Assembly: GCA_036555665.1 (NCBI GenBank)
Contig: DATBKW010000115.1
Location: 1 to 53,952 of the forward strand
Reading direction: 5' to 3'
DNA: 53,952 nucleotides
From: JAOPZW01 sp036555665
GTDB lineage: Bacteria; Actinomycetota; Thermoleophilia; Solirubrobacterales; Solirubrobacteraceae
Shown: positions 1-8,067 of the stretch, piece after piece
Layout of the letters: the number at the start of each line of letters is the position of its first letter
Position numbering within the stretch: position 1 is the stretch's first letter
The notes under the pieces: model-generated
What the model saw: the letters and a program-made list of their open reading frames with translations, nothing else
The model's database searches: none
What the model was told of the DNA's origin: nothing
Translations under genes and position numbers: made by a program

Positions 1-25
1 AAGAGTCATCGGAGGAAAGGCTGGA

Positions 26-229
26 ATGCCTACCGGTACCGTGAAGTGGTTCAGCGACGACAAGGGCTTCGGCTTCATCACGCCCGATGAGGGCAGCCGC
101 GACCTGTTCGTCCATCACACGGGCATCAACGCTGACGGCTACCGCTCCCTGCCCGAGGGCGCGCGCGTCTCCTATGAGGAGGAGGCCGGCGACAAGGGCC
201 CCAAGGCGGTCAACGTCAGCAAGATCTAG
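26..229 (+). CDS. Cold-shock protein, CspA family
   Basis: A 67-residue single cold-shock (OB-fold) domain, the full usual length of the family. The RNA-binding motifs are visible: KGFGFI at residues 13-18 (RNP1) and DLFVHH at 26-31 (RNP2, normally VFVHF). Such proteins bind single-stranded RNA and DNA in the cytoplasm and act as RNA chaperones; whether this one is cold-induced cannot be seen. A strong Shine-Dalgarno (GGAGG, 11-15) sits 10 bases before the ATG, which is unusual in this window, where many genes look leaderless. The promoter and any leader lie left of the window. A clear terminator follows the gene. Confidence 0.95.
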   Translation: MPTGTVKWFSDDKGFGFITPDEGSRDLFVHHTGINADGYRSLPEGARVSYEEEAGDKGPKAVNVSKI

Positions 230-253
230 GCGCTGGGCTACCAGAGCTTCTCG

Positions 254-278
254 AAGGGCCCGCTCCGTGCGGGCCTTT
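254..278 (+). terminator. Rho-independent terminator after the cold-shock gene
   Basis: Ten-base arms (254-263 and 269-278, one mismatch) around a five-base loop, with a GC-rich core GCCCGC/GCGGGC and a short T run at the 3' side. It lies 25 bases after the cold-shock stop codon. The rhodanese gene converges on it and could share it. Confidence 0.8.
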
Positions 279-284
279 CGTCGT

Positions 285-605
285 TCAAGGGCCCGTCTCG
301 ACCGGGCGCCCCTCCTGCTCCCAGGCCTCCATTCCGCCCGCCATCGACCACGCGTCGAAGCCGGCCTGGCGAAAGGCCTGCGCGGCCATGAGCGACCGCG
401 AGCCGACGTGGCAGTGGAAGATCACGGGGCGCTGACGGTCGAGTGACTCGGCCTGCGCTGCGAGGTCGCCGAGGGCGATGTGGCGGCTGCCGGCGATGTG
501 GCCGGCCGCGCGCTCGTAGTCCTCGCGCACGTCGACGACTTCGGCGCTGCCGTCCTCCAGCGCGCTCGCGGTGTGCTCGACGCTGACCTCGAGCTGATCG
601 CTCAT
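285..605 (-). CDS. Rhodanese-like domain protein
   Basis: A 106-residue single-domain rhodanese. The active-site loop CHVGSR at residues 65-70 keeps the sulfur-carrying cysteine and the closing arginine, and the upstream DVREDYERAAGHI segment is the usual family signature. Stand-alone domains of this kind move sulfane sulfur between cytoplasmic acceptors; the partner is unknown. The ATG at 605 is chosen over an in-frame GTG at 614 because a TAGCGT hexamer (613-618) lies exactly 7 bases upstream of it, which fits a leaderless promoter. It shares its strand with the aminotransferase upstream but appears to have its own promoter. Confidence 0.9.
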   Translation of the reverse strand: MSDQLEVSVEHTASALEDGSAEVVDVREDYERAAGHIAGSRHIALGDLAAQAESLDRQRPVIFHCHVGSRSLMAAQAFRQAGFDAWSMAGGMEAWEQEGRPVETGP

Positions 606-641
606 GACCTGCACGCTACGGTGTGGCGCAGCCGCGCGCCC

Positions 642-1925
642 CTACCCCGCCGCCGCCGCGGCCGGCACGTCCCGCGCGATCGCCTCCAGCGCGTCGCCGA
701 CCACCTCGGCCACGTGCTCGACCTCCTCGCGCGTGATGATCAAGGCAGGCGAGAAGGCGACTCCGTCGCCGAGCGGGCGGACGAGCACGCCGCGCTCGCG
801 GCCCGCGGCGAACAGCCGCGCCGGCAGGTCGGGCGCCTCGGCCAGGGCCTCGGGGGCGAAGGCGACCGCCGCCAGCGCGCCGATGCCGGTGCGGATCTCG
901 CCGACCAGCGGCGCGCCGGTCAGCGCACCGAACGCGGCGCCGATCTCGTCCTCGAGCTCGCGCCCGCGGGCGAGCAGGTTCTCGCGCTCGATGATGTCGA
1001 GGTTGGCCATCGCCGCCGCGCAGACGGTCGGGTGCCCGGCGTAGGTCGGGCCGTGGCGGAACCAGGCGTCGCCGACGTCCCAGAACGGCGCGGCGACCTT
1101 GGCTCCGGCGACGACGCCGCCGAGCGGCAGGTAGCCGCTCGTCACGCCCTTGGCGAAGGTCAGCAGGTCGGGCCGCACGTCGAAGCGCTCGGCGCCGAAC
1201 CAGGTGCCCAGCCGGCCGAACGCGGCGATCACGGAGTCGCACACGAACAGCACGCCGGTGCGCTCGCACAGCGCGGCGACCCCTTCGACGTAGCCGCTCG
1301 GAGGCTGCAGCACGCCGCCGGCGCCGATCACGGGCTCCACGAAGACCGCCGCGACGCGCTCGGCGCCCAGGCGCTCGATCTCCGCGGCCAGCGCGTCCAC
1401 GGAATCCCACGGCACGATCGACGCGTCCGGATCGAGCGGCCCGACGCCCTCGCGGTTGGAGGGGATGCCGCCGATCGACGTCCCGAGCCCGTGGGTGCCG
1501 TGGTAGCCCTGGCTGCGCGAGATCAGGTGCGTGCGCTCCGGTTGGCCGATCGCCGCGAAGTAGCGCCGCGCCAGCTTGGCCGCGGTGTCGATCGCGTCGC
1601 CGCCGCCGGAGACCAGGAAGATGCGTGGATCGTCGAGCGGCGCCACCGCCGCGAGGCGCTCGGCCAGGTCGAGGGCCGGGCGATTGGCGAAGACGCCGAA
1701 CGTCTGGTAGGTCGCCAGCTCGCGCATCTGGGCCGCGACCGCCTCGGCGATCTCCTGCCGGCCGTGGCCGACGTTCACGCACCACAGGCTCGCGGTGCCG
1801 TCGAGGTACTTCGTTCCATCCTCGTCCCAGACGTGGACGCCCTCGCCGCGGGCGATGACGAGCTCGCGGTCGCGGACGGCGTGCATGTCGGCGAAGGGAT
1901 GCCAGAGGCGGGTGTCGGCGGGCAT
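642..1925 (-). CDS. Class III (omega) aminotransferase, PLP-dependent
   Basis: A 427-residue fold-type I class III aminotransferase. The PLP-binding lysine is in TFAKGVTSGY, and the segment before it reads CDSVIAAFGR where the family usually has DEVxxGFGR: the aspartate that contacts the pyridine ring is kept, the next glutamate is serine. The start WHPFADMHA and YQTFGVFANRPA are typical of the aspartate/pyruvate-type omega-aminotransferases, but the amino donor cannot be fixed from sequence. The start at 1925 is preferred to a more upstream ATG (1961) because TAGCGT (1933-1938) lies 7 bases before it. Neighbouring rpiA gives no clear pathway hint. Confidence 0.9.
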   Translation of the reverse strand: MPADTRLWHPFADMHAVRDRELVIARGEGVHVWDEDGTKYLDGTASLWCVNVGHGRQEIAEAVAAQMRELATYQTFGVFANRPALDLAERLAAVAPLDDPRIFLVSGGGDAIDTAAKLARRYFAAIGQPERTHLISRSQGYHGTHGLGTSIGGIPSNREGVGPLDPDASIVPWDSVDALAAEIERLGAERVAAVFVEPVIGAGGVLQPPSGYVEGVAALCERTGVLFVCDSVIAAFGRLGTWFGAERFDVRPDLLTFAKGVTSGYLPLGGVVAGAKVAAPFWDVGDAWFRHGPTYAGHPTVCAAAMANLDIIERENLLARGRELEDEIGAAFGALTGAPLVGEIRTGIGALAAVAFAPEALAEAPDLPARLFAAGRERGVLVRPLGDGVAFSPALIITREEVEHVAEVVGDALEAIARDVPAAAAAG

Positions 1926-2004
1926 GGCCCGCACGCTACGCAACCTCCGGCGGCTGGGCAATCCCCGTGTCGGCGCAACCGACCCCGCGGAGTGCGCCGT
2001 CCTG

Positions 2005-2649
2005 TCAGACGATGCGGCGGTGCTCGACCTCGGTGCCGCGCGCGATCAGCACGTCGGTGACCAGCGCCGGCGCGAACAGGCCGTGGCCGACGACGCCCGG
2101 GATCGCGTCGAGCTGGGCGGCCAGCGCGGCGGGGTCGTCGAAGGGCTCGAAGAGGTCGGCGATGACGTTGCCGTCGGGCGACGGCGGCGTGTCGGGGCGC
2201 AGGCGCGCGTCGCCCAGCGCGCGCAGGGTCGTGGGCAGCCCGAACGCCAGCAGCTCGAGCGGCACCGGCGGGTGCAGCGCGTCGACGACCTTGTCCGACG
2301 AGGCGATGATGACGAAGCGCGCCGCCGCGGCGGCCACGATCTTCTCCCGCGTGTGCGCCCCGCCGCCGCCCTTCACCAGCCAGCCGTCGGGGGCGACCTG
2401 GTCGGCGCCGTCGATCGCGATGTCGAGCGCGTCGAGCGCTTCGAAGGGCTCGACGGACAGCCCGAGCTCGCGCGCGCGCACGTCGGTCGCCACCGAGGTG
2501 GCCACGCAGCGCAGCGTCAGCCCGCGCTCGGCCAGCGCCGGCAGCATCGGCGCGACGGTCGAGCCCGTACCCAGGCCCACGCGCATGCCGTCCTGCACCA
2601 GCGCGGCGGCGGCGCGCGCGGCGGCTTCCTTTTCGGCCTGGATCGTCAC
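2005..2649 (-). CDS. rpiA: Ribose-5-phosphate isomerase A
   Basis: A 214-residue RpiA that interconverts ribose 5-phosphate and ribulose 5-phosphate in the pentose phosphate pathway. Diagnostic motifs are present in order: GLGTGST (25-31, phosphate binding), DGADQ (80-84, catalytic acids), KGGGGAHTREK (from 93) and SPDGN near residue 160. It follows the carboxyltransferase on the same strand with a 22-base gap and is probably co-transcribed with it. The rest of the pathway (zwf, pgl, tal-pgi) sits 18-34 kb away in this window, so rpiA is not in the main sugar operon. Confidence 0.96.
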   Translation of the reverse strand: MTIQAEKEAAARAAAALVQDGMRVGLGTGSTVAPMLPALAERGLTLRCVATSVATDVRARELGLSVEPFEALDALDIAIDGADQVAPDGWLVKGGGGAHTREKIVAAAAARFVIIASSDKVVDALHPPVPLELLAFGLPTTLRALGDARLRPDTPPSPDGNVIADLFEPFDDPAALAAQLDAIPGVVGHGLFAPALVTDVLIARGTEVEHRRIV

Positions 2650-2671
2650 AGGAACGCGTGCCCTTCGCCGT

Positions 2672-4234
2672 TCATGGCCGCGTCCCGCGCGCGACCGGGC
2701 CGCGGCCGGCCTCGAGCGCGACCAGCTCGTGGGCGCGGGCGGCCCAGTCGCACAGCAGCGGCCGCGTGTCGCGCGGATCGATGATCTCCTCGACGCTGAA
2801 GCGCTCGGCGGTGCGAAACGGCGATCGCACGGCGTTCAGGCGCGCCTCGATCTCCGCGCGCAGCGCCACGGGGTCGTCGGCCGCCTCGAGCTCGCGGCGA
2901 TAGGCGGCCTCGATGCCGCCGTCGATCGGCAGCGACCCCCAGTCGCCGCTCGGCCACGCGAAGCGCAGGTTCAGCCGCGAGCCGTCGCCGTGGCCGGCCC
3001 CGGCCACGCCGTAGACCTTGCGCACGAGTACCGAGCACCACGGCGTGCGCGCCTGGTGGACCGCCGCCAGCGCCCGCGCCCCGCGGCGCATCGTGCCCGC
3101 CCGCTCGGCCTCGGTGCCGATGACGAACCCCGGCTGATCGACGAAGTTGACGACGGGCAGGCGAAAGGCGTCGCACACGTCGACGAAGCGCGCGAGCTTG
3201 TCGGAGGCCTCGGCGGTCAGACCGCCGCCGTAGTGGTGGGGATCGGAGGCGAGGACTCCGACGGGTCGCCCGTCGAGGCGGGCCAGCGCGGTGATGACCG
3301 AACGCCCGAAGCGCGCGCCGACCTCGAAGACCGAGCCGGCGTCGAGCACGAGCTCGAGCACGCGGCGCATCCGGTAGGTCTGCCGGTGCTCGCGCGGCAC
3401 GATCGCGAGCAGCTCGTCCTCCCGTCGCGTAGCCGGATCGCTGGACGCCCGCACGGGCGGCGCTTCCCACGCGCTGCCCGGCAGGTAGCTCAGGAAGCCC
3501 CGGAGCTGGTGCAGCGCATCGTCCTCGTCGGCGGCGACGTTGTCGACCGCCCCCGCCCGCGTCTGGGCGCGCGCGCCGCCGAGCTGCTCCTTGTCGGGCG
3601 TCTCGCCCATGGCGGCGGCGACCACCGGCGGGCCCGCCACGAAGAGCTGCGCGCTGCCCTCGACGATGACGCTGAAGTGGCTGAGCACCACGCGTGCGGC
3701 GCCGAGCCCCGCGCAGGGACCGAGCGCGGCGGCCACCACCGGCACGCGCGAGAGGTTCTCCACGACGAGATCGAAGCCCGGCAGCGGCGGGACGTAGGAG
3801 TAGCCCATCGTCTCCAGCGTCTTGACGCTGCCCCCGCCGCCGGTGCCGTCGACCAGGCGCACGAGCGGCTCGCGCAGCTCGTGGGCGGCGCGCTCGGCCC
3901 ACACCATTTTCTGCCAGATGGCCGCGTCGGCCGCGCCGCCGCGGACCGTGAAGTCGTCGGCCTGGACCACGGCGCGGCGCCCATCGATGCGTCCGCGCCC
4001 GACGACCACGTTGGCGGGCAGGAAGCCGGTCAACTCGCCCTCGTCGTCGTACTCGCCGCGGCCGGCGAGCGCGCCGGTCTCGTGGAAGCTCGCGTCGTCG
4101 AACAGCCGCTCGACGCGTTCGTGGACGGTCAGCTTGCCCGCCGAGCGTTGGCGCGCGACGCGCTCGGCGCCGCCCATCCGGCGCGCAAGCTCCTCCCGTC
4201 TGCGCAGCTCGTCGAGCTCGGGCTTCCACGTCAT
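2672..4234 (-). CDS. Acyl-CoA carboxylase, carboxyltransferase (beta) subunit
   Basis: A 520-residue carboxyltransferase of the propionyl-/acetyl-CoA carboxylase beta family. It has the N- and C-terminal crotonase-like halves; DGTGGGGSVKTLETMG and FVDQPGFVIGTEAERAG are typical acyl-CoA and biotin site segments. It would transfer CO2 from biotin to an acyl-CoA, but no biotin carboxylase or carrier subunit is encoded nearby, so the partner must be elsewhere and the substrate (propionyl-, acetyl- or a branched acyl-CoA) is open. The start MTWKPELDEL at 4234 is chosen because the open frame upstream runs antisense through the lipoprotein gene. A weak -10-like CAAACT lies 8 bases upstream. Confidence 0.88.
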   Translation of the reverse strand: MTWKPELDELRRREELARRMGGAERVARQRSAGKLTVHERVERLFDDASFHETGALAGRGEYDDEGELTGFLPANVVVGRGRIDGRRAVVQADDFTVRGGAADAAIWQKMVWAERAAHELREPLVRLVDGTGGGGSVKTLETMGYSYVPPLPGFDLVVENLSRVPVVAAALGPCAGLGAARVVLSHFSVIVEGSAQLFVAGPPVVAAAMGETPDKEQLGGARAQTRAGAVDNVAADEDDALHQLRGFLSYLPGSAWEAPPVRASSDPATRREDELLAIVPREHRQTYRMRRVLELVLDAGSVFEVGARFGRSVITALARLDGRPVGVLASDPHHYGGGLTAEASDKLARFVDVCDAFRLPVVNFVDQPGFVIGTEAERAGTMRRGARALAAVHQARTPWCSVLVRKVYGVAGAGHGDGSRLNLRFAWPSGDWGSLPIDGGIEAAYRRELEAADDPVALRAEIEARLNAVRSPFRTAERFSVEEIIDPRDTRPLLCDWAARAHELVALEAGRGPVARGTRP

Positions 4235-4279
4235 CGCCAGGCAGTTTGCCGGACCATCACCAGGTGGGATGATCAGCAC

Positions 4280-4861
4280 ATGGGCGCCGGCCGCCGCTAT
4301 GCCGCCGTCGTTGTCGCCGTCCTTGCGGTGTCGGCATTGGCGGGGTGCGGCGGGTCCAAGGCGCCCGCGCCGCCCGCCCGGACCATCGCCCAGGACGATC
4401 CCGGGCCGATCCCGGCGCGCAGCGATCTCGCGCTGCCGCCCGGCGTTCCGGATCGTGCGACCGGACCGGCGGAGGCGGAGTCGCGGCGCGTGATCAACGG
4501 CTGGCTGCGCGCGCTGCGCCGCGGCGACGTCACGCGCGCGGCGCACTACTTCGCGCTGCCGAGCAAGTTCCAGAACACCACGCCGGTGCTCACGGTCGAC
4601 AGCGAGCGCGAGCGCATCGCGGTGAACCTGTCGCTGCCGTGCGGCGCCAAGGCGGTCGACATGGGCGGCGCCGGGGCCTACACGATCGTCACCTTCAAGC
4701 TGACCAAGCGGCCCGGCGGCGACTGCGGCAACGGCGTCGGCGGCACCGCACGCGGCGCGATCCGGGTCGAGGGCGGCAAGATCACCGAGTGGTACCGGCT
4801 CCCCGACGAGCCGGGCGGCCAGCCCCAGGCACCCCCGGCCCCGTCCGGCCCTGCGGCGTGA
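4280..4861 (+). CDS. Putative lipoprotein with a conserved secreted domain
   Basis: A 193-residue protein with a lipoprotein signal peptide: positive start, hydrophobic stretch, then lipobox LAGC with the lipidated cysteine at residue 23. A proline/alanine-rich linker (about 25-60) leads to a folded domain of roughly 130 residues that resembles the small alpha+beta (NTF2-like) domains of actinobacterial lipoproteins; that resemblance is weak and function is unknown. It is divergent from the carboxyltransferase (45 bases between starts). It overlaps the next gene by four bases (GTGA), so the two are translationally coupled. A GATGAT hexamer 6 bases before the ATG, with TTTGCC 17 bases upstream of it, may be its promoter. 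Confidence 0.8.
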   Translation: MGAGRRYAAVVVAVLAVSALAGCGGSKAPAPPARTIAQDDPGPIPARSDLALPPGVPDRATGPAEAESRRVINGWLRALRRGDVTRAAHYFALPSKFQNTTPVLTVDSERERIAVNLSLPCGAKAVDMGGAGAYTIVTFKLTKRPGGDCGNGVGGTARGAIRVEGGKITEWYRLPDEPGGQPQAPPAPSGPAA

Positions 4862-5613
4862 CCGTCGTCGCCGCTCTCTACGACGTGCACGGCAACCTGC
4901 CTGCCCTCGAGGCCGTCCTCGCCGACCCCGGCTTCGCCCGCGCCGACACGGTCGTCGTCGGCGGCGACGTCGCCTCGGGGCCGATGCCGGCCGCGGTACT
5001 CGATCGCCTGGTGCGCCTCGACCTGCCGGTGCGCTGGGTGCGCGGTAACGCCGACCGCGAGGTCGTCGACTTCTTCGATCGCGGCGACACCGATCCGTCC
5101 TCCCACCCGGCCGGCGCGGCGGCCGCCCGGTCCGACGCGTTCACGGCCGGACGGATCACGCGCGCGCACCGCGACCTGCTGGCGGGCTTCGAGGACGTGG
5201 TCGTCGTCGACGGGGCGCTGTACTGCCACGGCTCGCCGCGGCGCGACGACGAGATCATCACCGCGCTGACCCCGGCCGAGCGCCTCGAGCCGATGCTCGA
5301 GGGCGTGCGGGAGGCGCTCGTCGTCTGCGGCCACACCCACCACCAGTTCGAGCTGCGCGCCGGGCGCCGGCGCGTGGTCAACGCGGGCAGCGTGGGCATG
5401 CCCTACGAGGGCGCCGCGGCCGCCTACTGGCTGCTCGTCGCCGATGGCGAGCCGCGCCCGTGCCGGACCGACTACGACGTCACGGCTGCGCTGGCGGCCA
5501 TGCGCGCCACCGGCTTTCCCGACTTCGACGAGCTCATCCGCGAGAGCCTGATCGAGCCGGTGACGGCCGAAGTGGTCGCGCGTCACTTCGAGAACCGCGC
5601 GACCGCTGCGTAG
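4858..5613 (+). CDS. Metallophosphoesterase, YfcE/MJ0936-like
   Basis: A 251-residue calcineurin-like phosphoesterase. Metal-ligand motifs appear in order: DVHGN (9-13), GGD (35-37), GNADRE (about 60-65) and CGHTHHQF (about 156-163). Relatives hydrolyse phosphodiesters or phosphomonoesters in the cytoplasm with two metal ions; the natural substrate is unknown. It starts with GTG inside the stop of the lipoprotein gene (4-base overlap), so they form a two-gene operon. Two or three strong hairpins follow the stop codon. Confidence 0.88.
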   Translation: MTVVAALYDVHGNLPALEAVLADPGFARADTVVVGGDVASGPMPAAVLDRLVRLDLPVRWVRGNADREVVDFFDRGDTDPSSHPAGAAAARSDAFTAGRITRAHRDLLAGFEDVVVVDGALYCHGSPRRDDEIITALTPAERLEPMLEGVREALVVCGHTHHQFELRAGRRRVVNAGSVGMPYEGAAAAYWLLVADGEPRPCRTDYDVTAALAAMRATGFPDFDELIRESLIEPVTAEVVARHFENRATAA

Positions 5614-5671
5614 GCCATCAATCAGGTGCTTCGGCATTCCTGAGATAGACCGGATTACGGTATGTTCGACT

Positions 5672-5753
5672 CCCAACGCCCCGGTGGGGGTTTTGGGCCC
5701 GCATCGGGAAGCCGCGACTGCGGCCCCGATCCTGCCCCTGAGATCGGGGTTTT
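5672..5753 (+). terminator. Tandem hairpins with T-runs after the phosphoesterase operon
   Basis: Three stem-loops are packed here. The first (5672-5697) pairs CCCAACGCCCC with the T- and G-rich arm GGGGGTTTTGGG. The second pairs ATCGGG (5703-5708) with CCCGAT (5725-5730) and nests a CCGC/GCGG stem. The third pairs CCCCGATC (5724-5731) with GATCGGGG (5742-5749), followed by TTTT, a textbook rho-independent terminator. The second and third share bases 5725-5730 and cannot form together. The simplest reading is a double terminator for the upstream operon. A small RNA or attenuator is possible, but no same-strand gene lies directly downstream. Confidence 0.7.
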
Positions 5754-5782
5754 CGGCTGGGGCACGGATGCCCTGGCCGGCG

Positions 5783-6607
5783 CTAACCCCAGAACAGGTT
5801 GAACAGTCCGAACTGGCGCTCGGGGTGCCATGCCACCGGCGGCCCGAGGCGCATCCGCTCACCCGCGTTGGCCGCCCGGAACCCCCACCGGCGCAGGTTG
5901 GCCGTCGCGGCCGCGTTGGCGTCGGGCACGACGAGCGTGGCCGGCGCCGGGCCGCCGGCGGCCGTCGCCATGAGGACGATGCCGGACTCGTCGTCGGCGC
6001 CGCAGATCGCCACGCCCGCGCCGTAGGGAGCCTTGGCCGCCCAGCCGGCGAGCGCGCCGTCGCGCTCGGCCGCCACGCCCGACAGCGGCTGCAGCGCCCT
6101 GAGCAGGTTCGAACGGTCCTCGCCCGTCGCCGCACGGTCGAGGGCGACGAGAGCGTCGCGGTCGTCCTCGCACAGGCGGCGGACCTGGAGCGCGCTCGTG
6201 GCGGTGCCGGCGTTGCCGCGCCACGCCGTCGCGGCGCCCTCGATGACGAAGCCCAGGCGCTCGTACAGCGGCCGGCCCATGTCGGTGGCGAAGAGCAGCA
6301 CCGTGTGAGCGCCGCGCTCGCGTAGCCGGTCGATGGCGGCCTCGGTCAGCGCGCGGCCGAAGCCGTGCCGGCGCGCCTCGGGCGCCACGCCCAGCGCGCC
6401 GATCCAGCCGGTCGCCCCGAAGGACACGCAGCACACGGCGCCCGCCGGGCCGCCCTCGCCGTTATCGGCGACGAGCACGTCGCCGTGAGGGCTTGACTGC
6501 GGGAAGGCGACCAGCCGCGAGACGGTCGGCCCGAAGGCTGCGCGCGAGAGCAGCTCGGCGATGGCGCCGGCCTCGTCGTCGCGCGCATTACGGACGGCGG
6601 CCGCCAT
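5783..6607 (-). CDS. GNAT-family N-acetyltransferase, probably two domains
   Basis: A 274-residue protein whose N-terminal half is a clear GNAT domain: GALGVAPEARRHGFGRAL is the acetyl-CoA-binding segment and PLYERLGF is the closing motif. The C-terminal half (about 150-274) lacks a clear acetyl-CoA loop and looks like the second, degenerate GNAT-like domain seen in many two-domain family members. The acceptor substrate cannot be predicted. A TAGCGT hexamer (6617-6622) lies 9 bases before the start codon, suggesting a leaderless transcript. Confidence 0.85.
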   Translation of the reverse strand: MAAAVRNARDDEAGAIAELLSRAAFGPTVSRLVAFPQSSPHGDVLVADNGEGGPAGAVCCVSFGATGWIGALGVAPEARRHGFGRALTEAAIDRLRERGAHTVLLFATDMGRPLYERLGFVIEGAATAWRGNAGTATSALQVRRLCEDDRDALVALDRAATGEDRSNLLRALQPLSGVAAERDGALAGWAAKAPYGAGVAICGADDESGIVLMATAAGGPAPATLVVPDANAAATANLRRWGFRAANAGERMRLGPPVAWHPERQFGLFNLFWG

Positions 6608-6639
6608 GGGCCGCGAACGCTAGACGACCACCGCGTCCG

Positions 6640-6852
6640 TCAGGCCAGCGGATCGCGATCGTCGTACCCGCGCGGGCCCCTGGCGCGGTTGGCGTTCGCG
6701 TACATGAACAGGCCGATCACCAGGCCCACGATGCCGGCGATCATGAGGATCAGGCCGACGGTCTGCAGGTCGATGCCGGAGATCGTGTCGGTCACCGCGT
6801 AGCGCAGGATGGCGCCCACCGCGATGAGGAAGATGCTGCCGCCTACGGTCAC
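6640..6852 (-). CDS. Small membrane protein, DUF6458-like
   Basis: A 70-residue protein with two hydrophobic helices (about 4-20 and 28-50) and a short basic, charged tail. The sequence GGSIFLIAVGAIL...DLQTVGLILMIAG is characteristic of the actinobacterial DUF6458 family, whose function is unknown. It begins with GTG at 6852; no ATG is available in a sensible place. It is followed on the same strand by the GNAT gene after 32 bases, and its start faces the acyl-CoA dehydrogenase gene 63 bases away. Confidence 0.75.
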   Translation of the reverse strand: MTVGGSIFLIAVGAILRYAVTDTISGIDLQTVGLILMIAGIVGLVIGLFMYANANRARGPRGYDDRDPLA

Positions 6853-6915
6853 AGGCGGGCAATTCCCGATCGCGGTGCCGGATACACCTGCGCGGGCCGC
6901 TCTACGATGGGGGTG

Positions 6916-8067
6916 ATGAGCGCGACCTTGACCAACGTCTACGACCTTCCGCAGGAGCACAAGGACTTCCGCGACACGATCCGCCAGATCGTAGACGAGA
7001 AGGTCAGGCCGCGGGCGGCCGAGATCGACGCGACGGGCGAGTACCCGTGGGACGTGCGCAGGCTTTTCGCCGAGCAGGACATCCTGGCGCTGCCGTTCGC
7101 CGAGCAGTACGGCGGCACCGGCACGGGGACGCTCATGCTCCAGATCGCGGTCGAGGAGATCGCCAAGGCGTGCGCGTCCAGCGCGCTGATCCTGATGATC
7201 CAGGAGCTCGGGACGCTGCCGATCGCGCTCTTCGGCTCCGACGAGCTCAAGGAGCGCCTGCTGCCCAGGTGCGCGACCGGCGAGTGGTCGCCGGCCTTCG
7301 CGCTGAGCGAGCCCGAGGCGGGCTCCGACGCGGCGGCGATGCGCACCACCGCCGTGCGCGACGGCGACGAATGGGTCATCAACGGCTCCAAGAACTGGAT
7401 CACGAACTCTGGTATCGCCGACTTCTACGTAATCTTCGCCCTCACCGACCGCGAGAAGCGCCGCATGAGCGCCTTCGTGGTCGAGAAGGATCGCGAGGGC
7501 TTCTCGATCGGCAAGCTCGAGCACAAGCTCGGGATCAAGGGCTCGCCGACCGGCTCGCCGGTCTTCGAGGACGTCCGCGTGCCGGCCGAGAACCTCATCG
7601 GCGCCGAGGGCAAGGGGCTGGCGGTCGCGCTGGCCACGCTCGAGCGCACTCGCCTGGGCGCCGCCGCGCAGGCGGTCGGCATCGCGCAGGGGGCGACCGA
7701 TTACGCCAACGAATACGCCAAGGAGCGCATCGCGTTCGGCAAGCCGATCCACGAGCTGCAGGCGATCCAGTTCAAGCTCGCCGACATGGAGACGCGCACC
7801 GCCGCCGCGCGCGAGCTGCTCTACAAAGCCTGCGCGATGGCCGACCGCGGCGAGCCCGGCCTGGGCAAGCACACGTCGATGGCCAAGCTCTTCGCGTCCG
7901 ATACGGCGATGTGGGTCACCGTCGAGGCGATCCAGGTCCTCGGCGGCTACGGCTACGTCTCCGAGTACCCCGTCGAGCGCATGATGCGCGACGCCAAGAT
8001 CACCCAGATCTACGAGGGCACCAACGAGATCCAGCGCGTGGTGATCGCGCGGGCTATGCGAGGCTGA
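6916..8067 (+). CDS. Acyl-CoA dehydrogenase
   Basis: A 383-residue FAD-dependent acyl-CoA dehydrogenase of full family length. ALSEPEAGSDAAAMRT is the substrate/FAD signature and the C-terminal YEGTNEIQR carries the catalytic glutamate of the short- and medium-chain branch. It would introduce the 2,3 double bond in a CoA-bound fatty or amino-acid-derived acyl chain and pass electrons to ETF. The start at 6916 is preferred to 6907 because TACGAT (6903-6908) is then 7 bases upstream, as for other leaderless genes here. It overlaps the next gene (TGATG), so the two are coupled. Confidence 0.93.
   Translation: MSATLTNVYDLPQEHKDFRDTIRQIVDEKVRPRAAEIDATGEYPWDVRRLFAEQDILALPFAEQYGGTGTGTLMLQIAVEEIAKACASSALILMIQELGTLPIALFGSDELKERLLPRCATGEWSPAFALSEPEAGSDAAAMRTTAVRDGDEWVINGSKNWITNSGIADFYVIFALTDREKRRMSAFVVEKDREGFSIGKLEHKLGIKGSPTGSPVFEDVRVPAENLIGAEGKGLAVALATLERTRLGAAAQAVGIAQGATDYANEYAKERIAFGKPIHELQAIQFKLADMETRTAAARELLYKACAMADRGEPGLGKHTSMAKLFASDTAMWVTVEAIQVLGGYGYVSEYPVERMMRDAKITQIYEGTNEIQRVVIARAMRG

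Noticed and set aside
5661..5700. tRNA-like segment containing GTTCGACTCCC
   Set aside because: It resembles a T-loop, but no acceptor, D or anticodon stem can be drawn around it; the segment belongs to a terminator-like hairpin.
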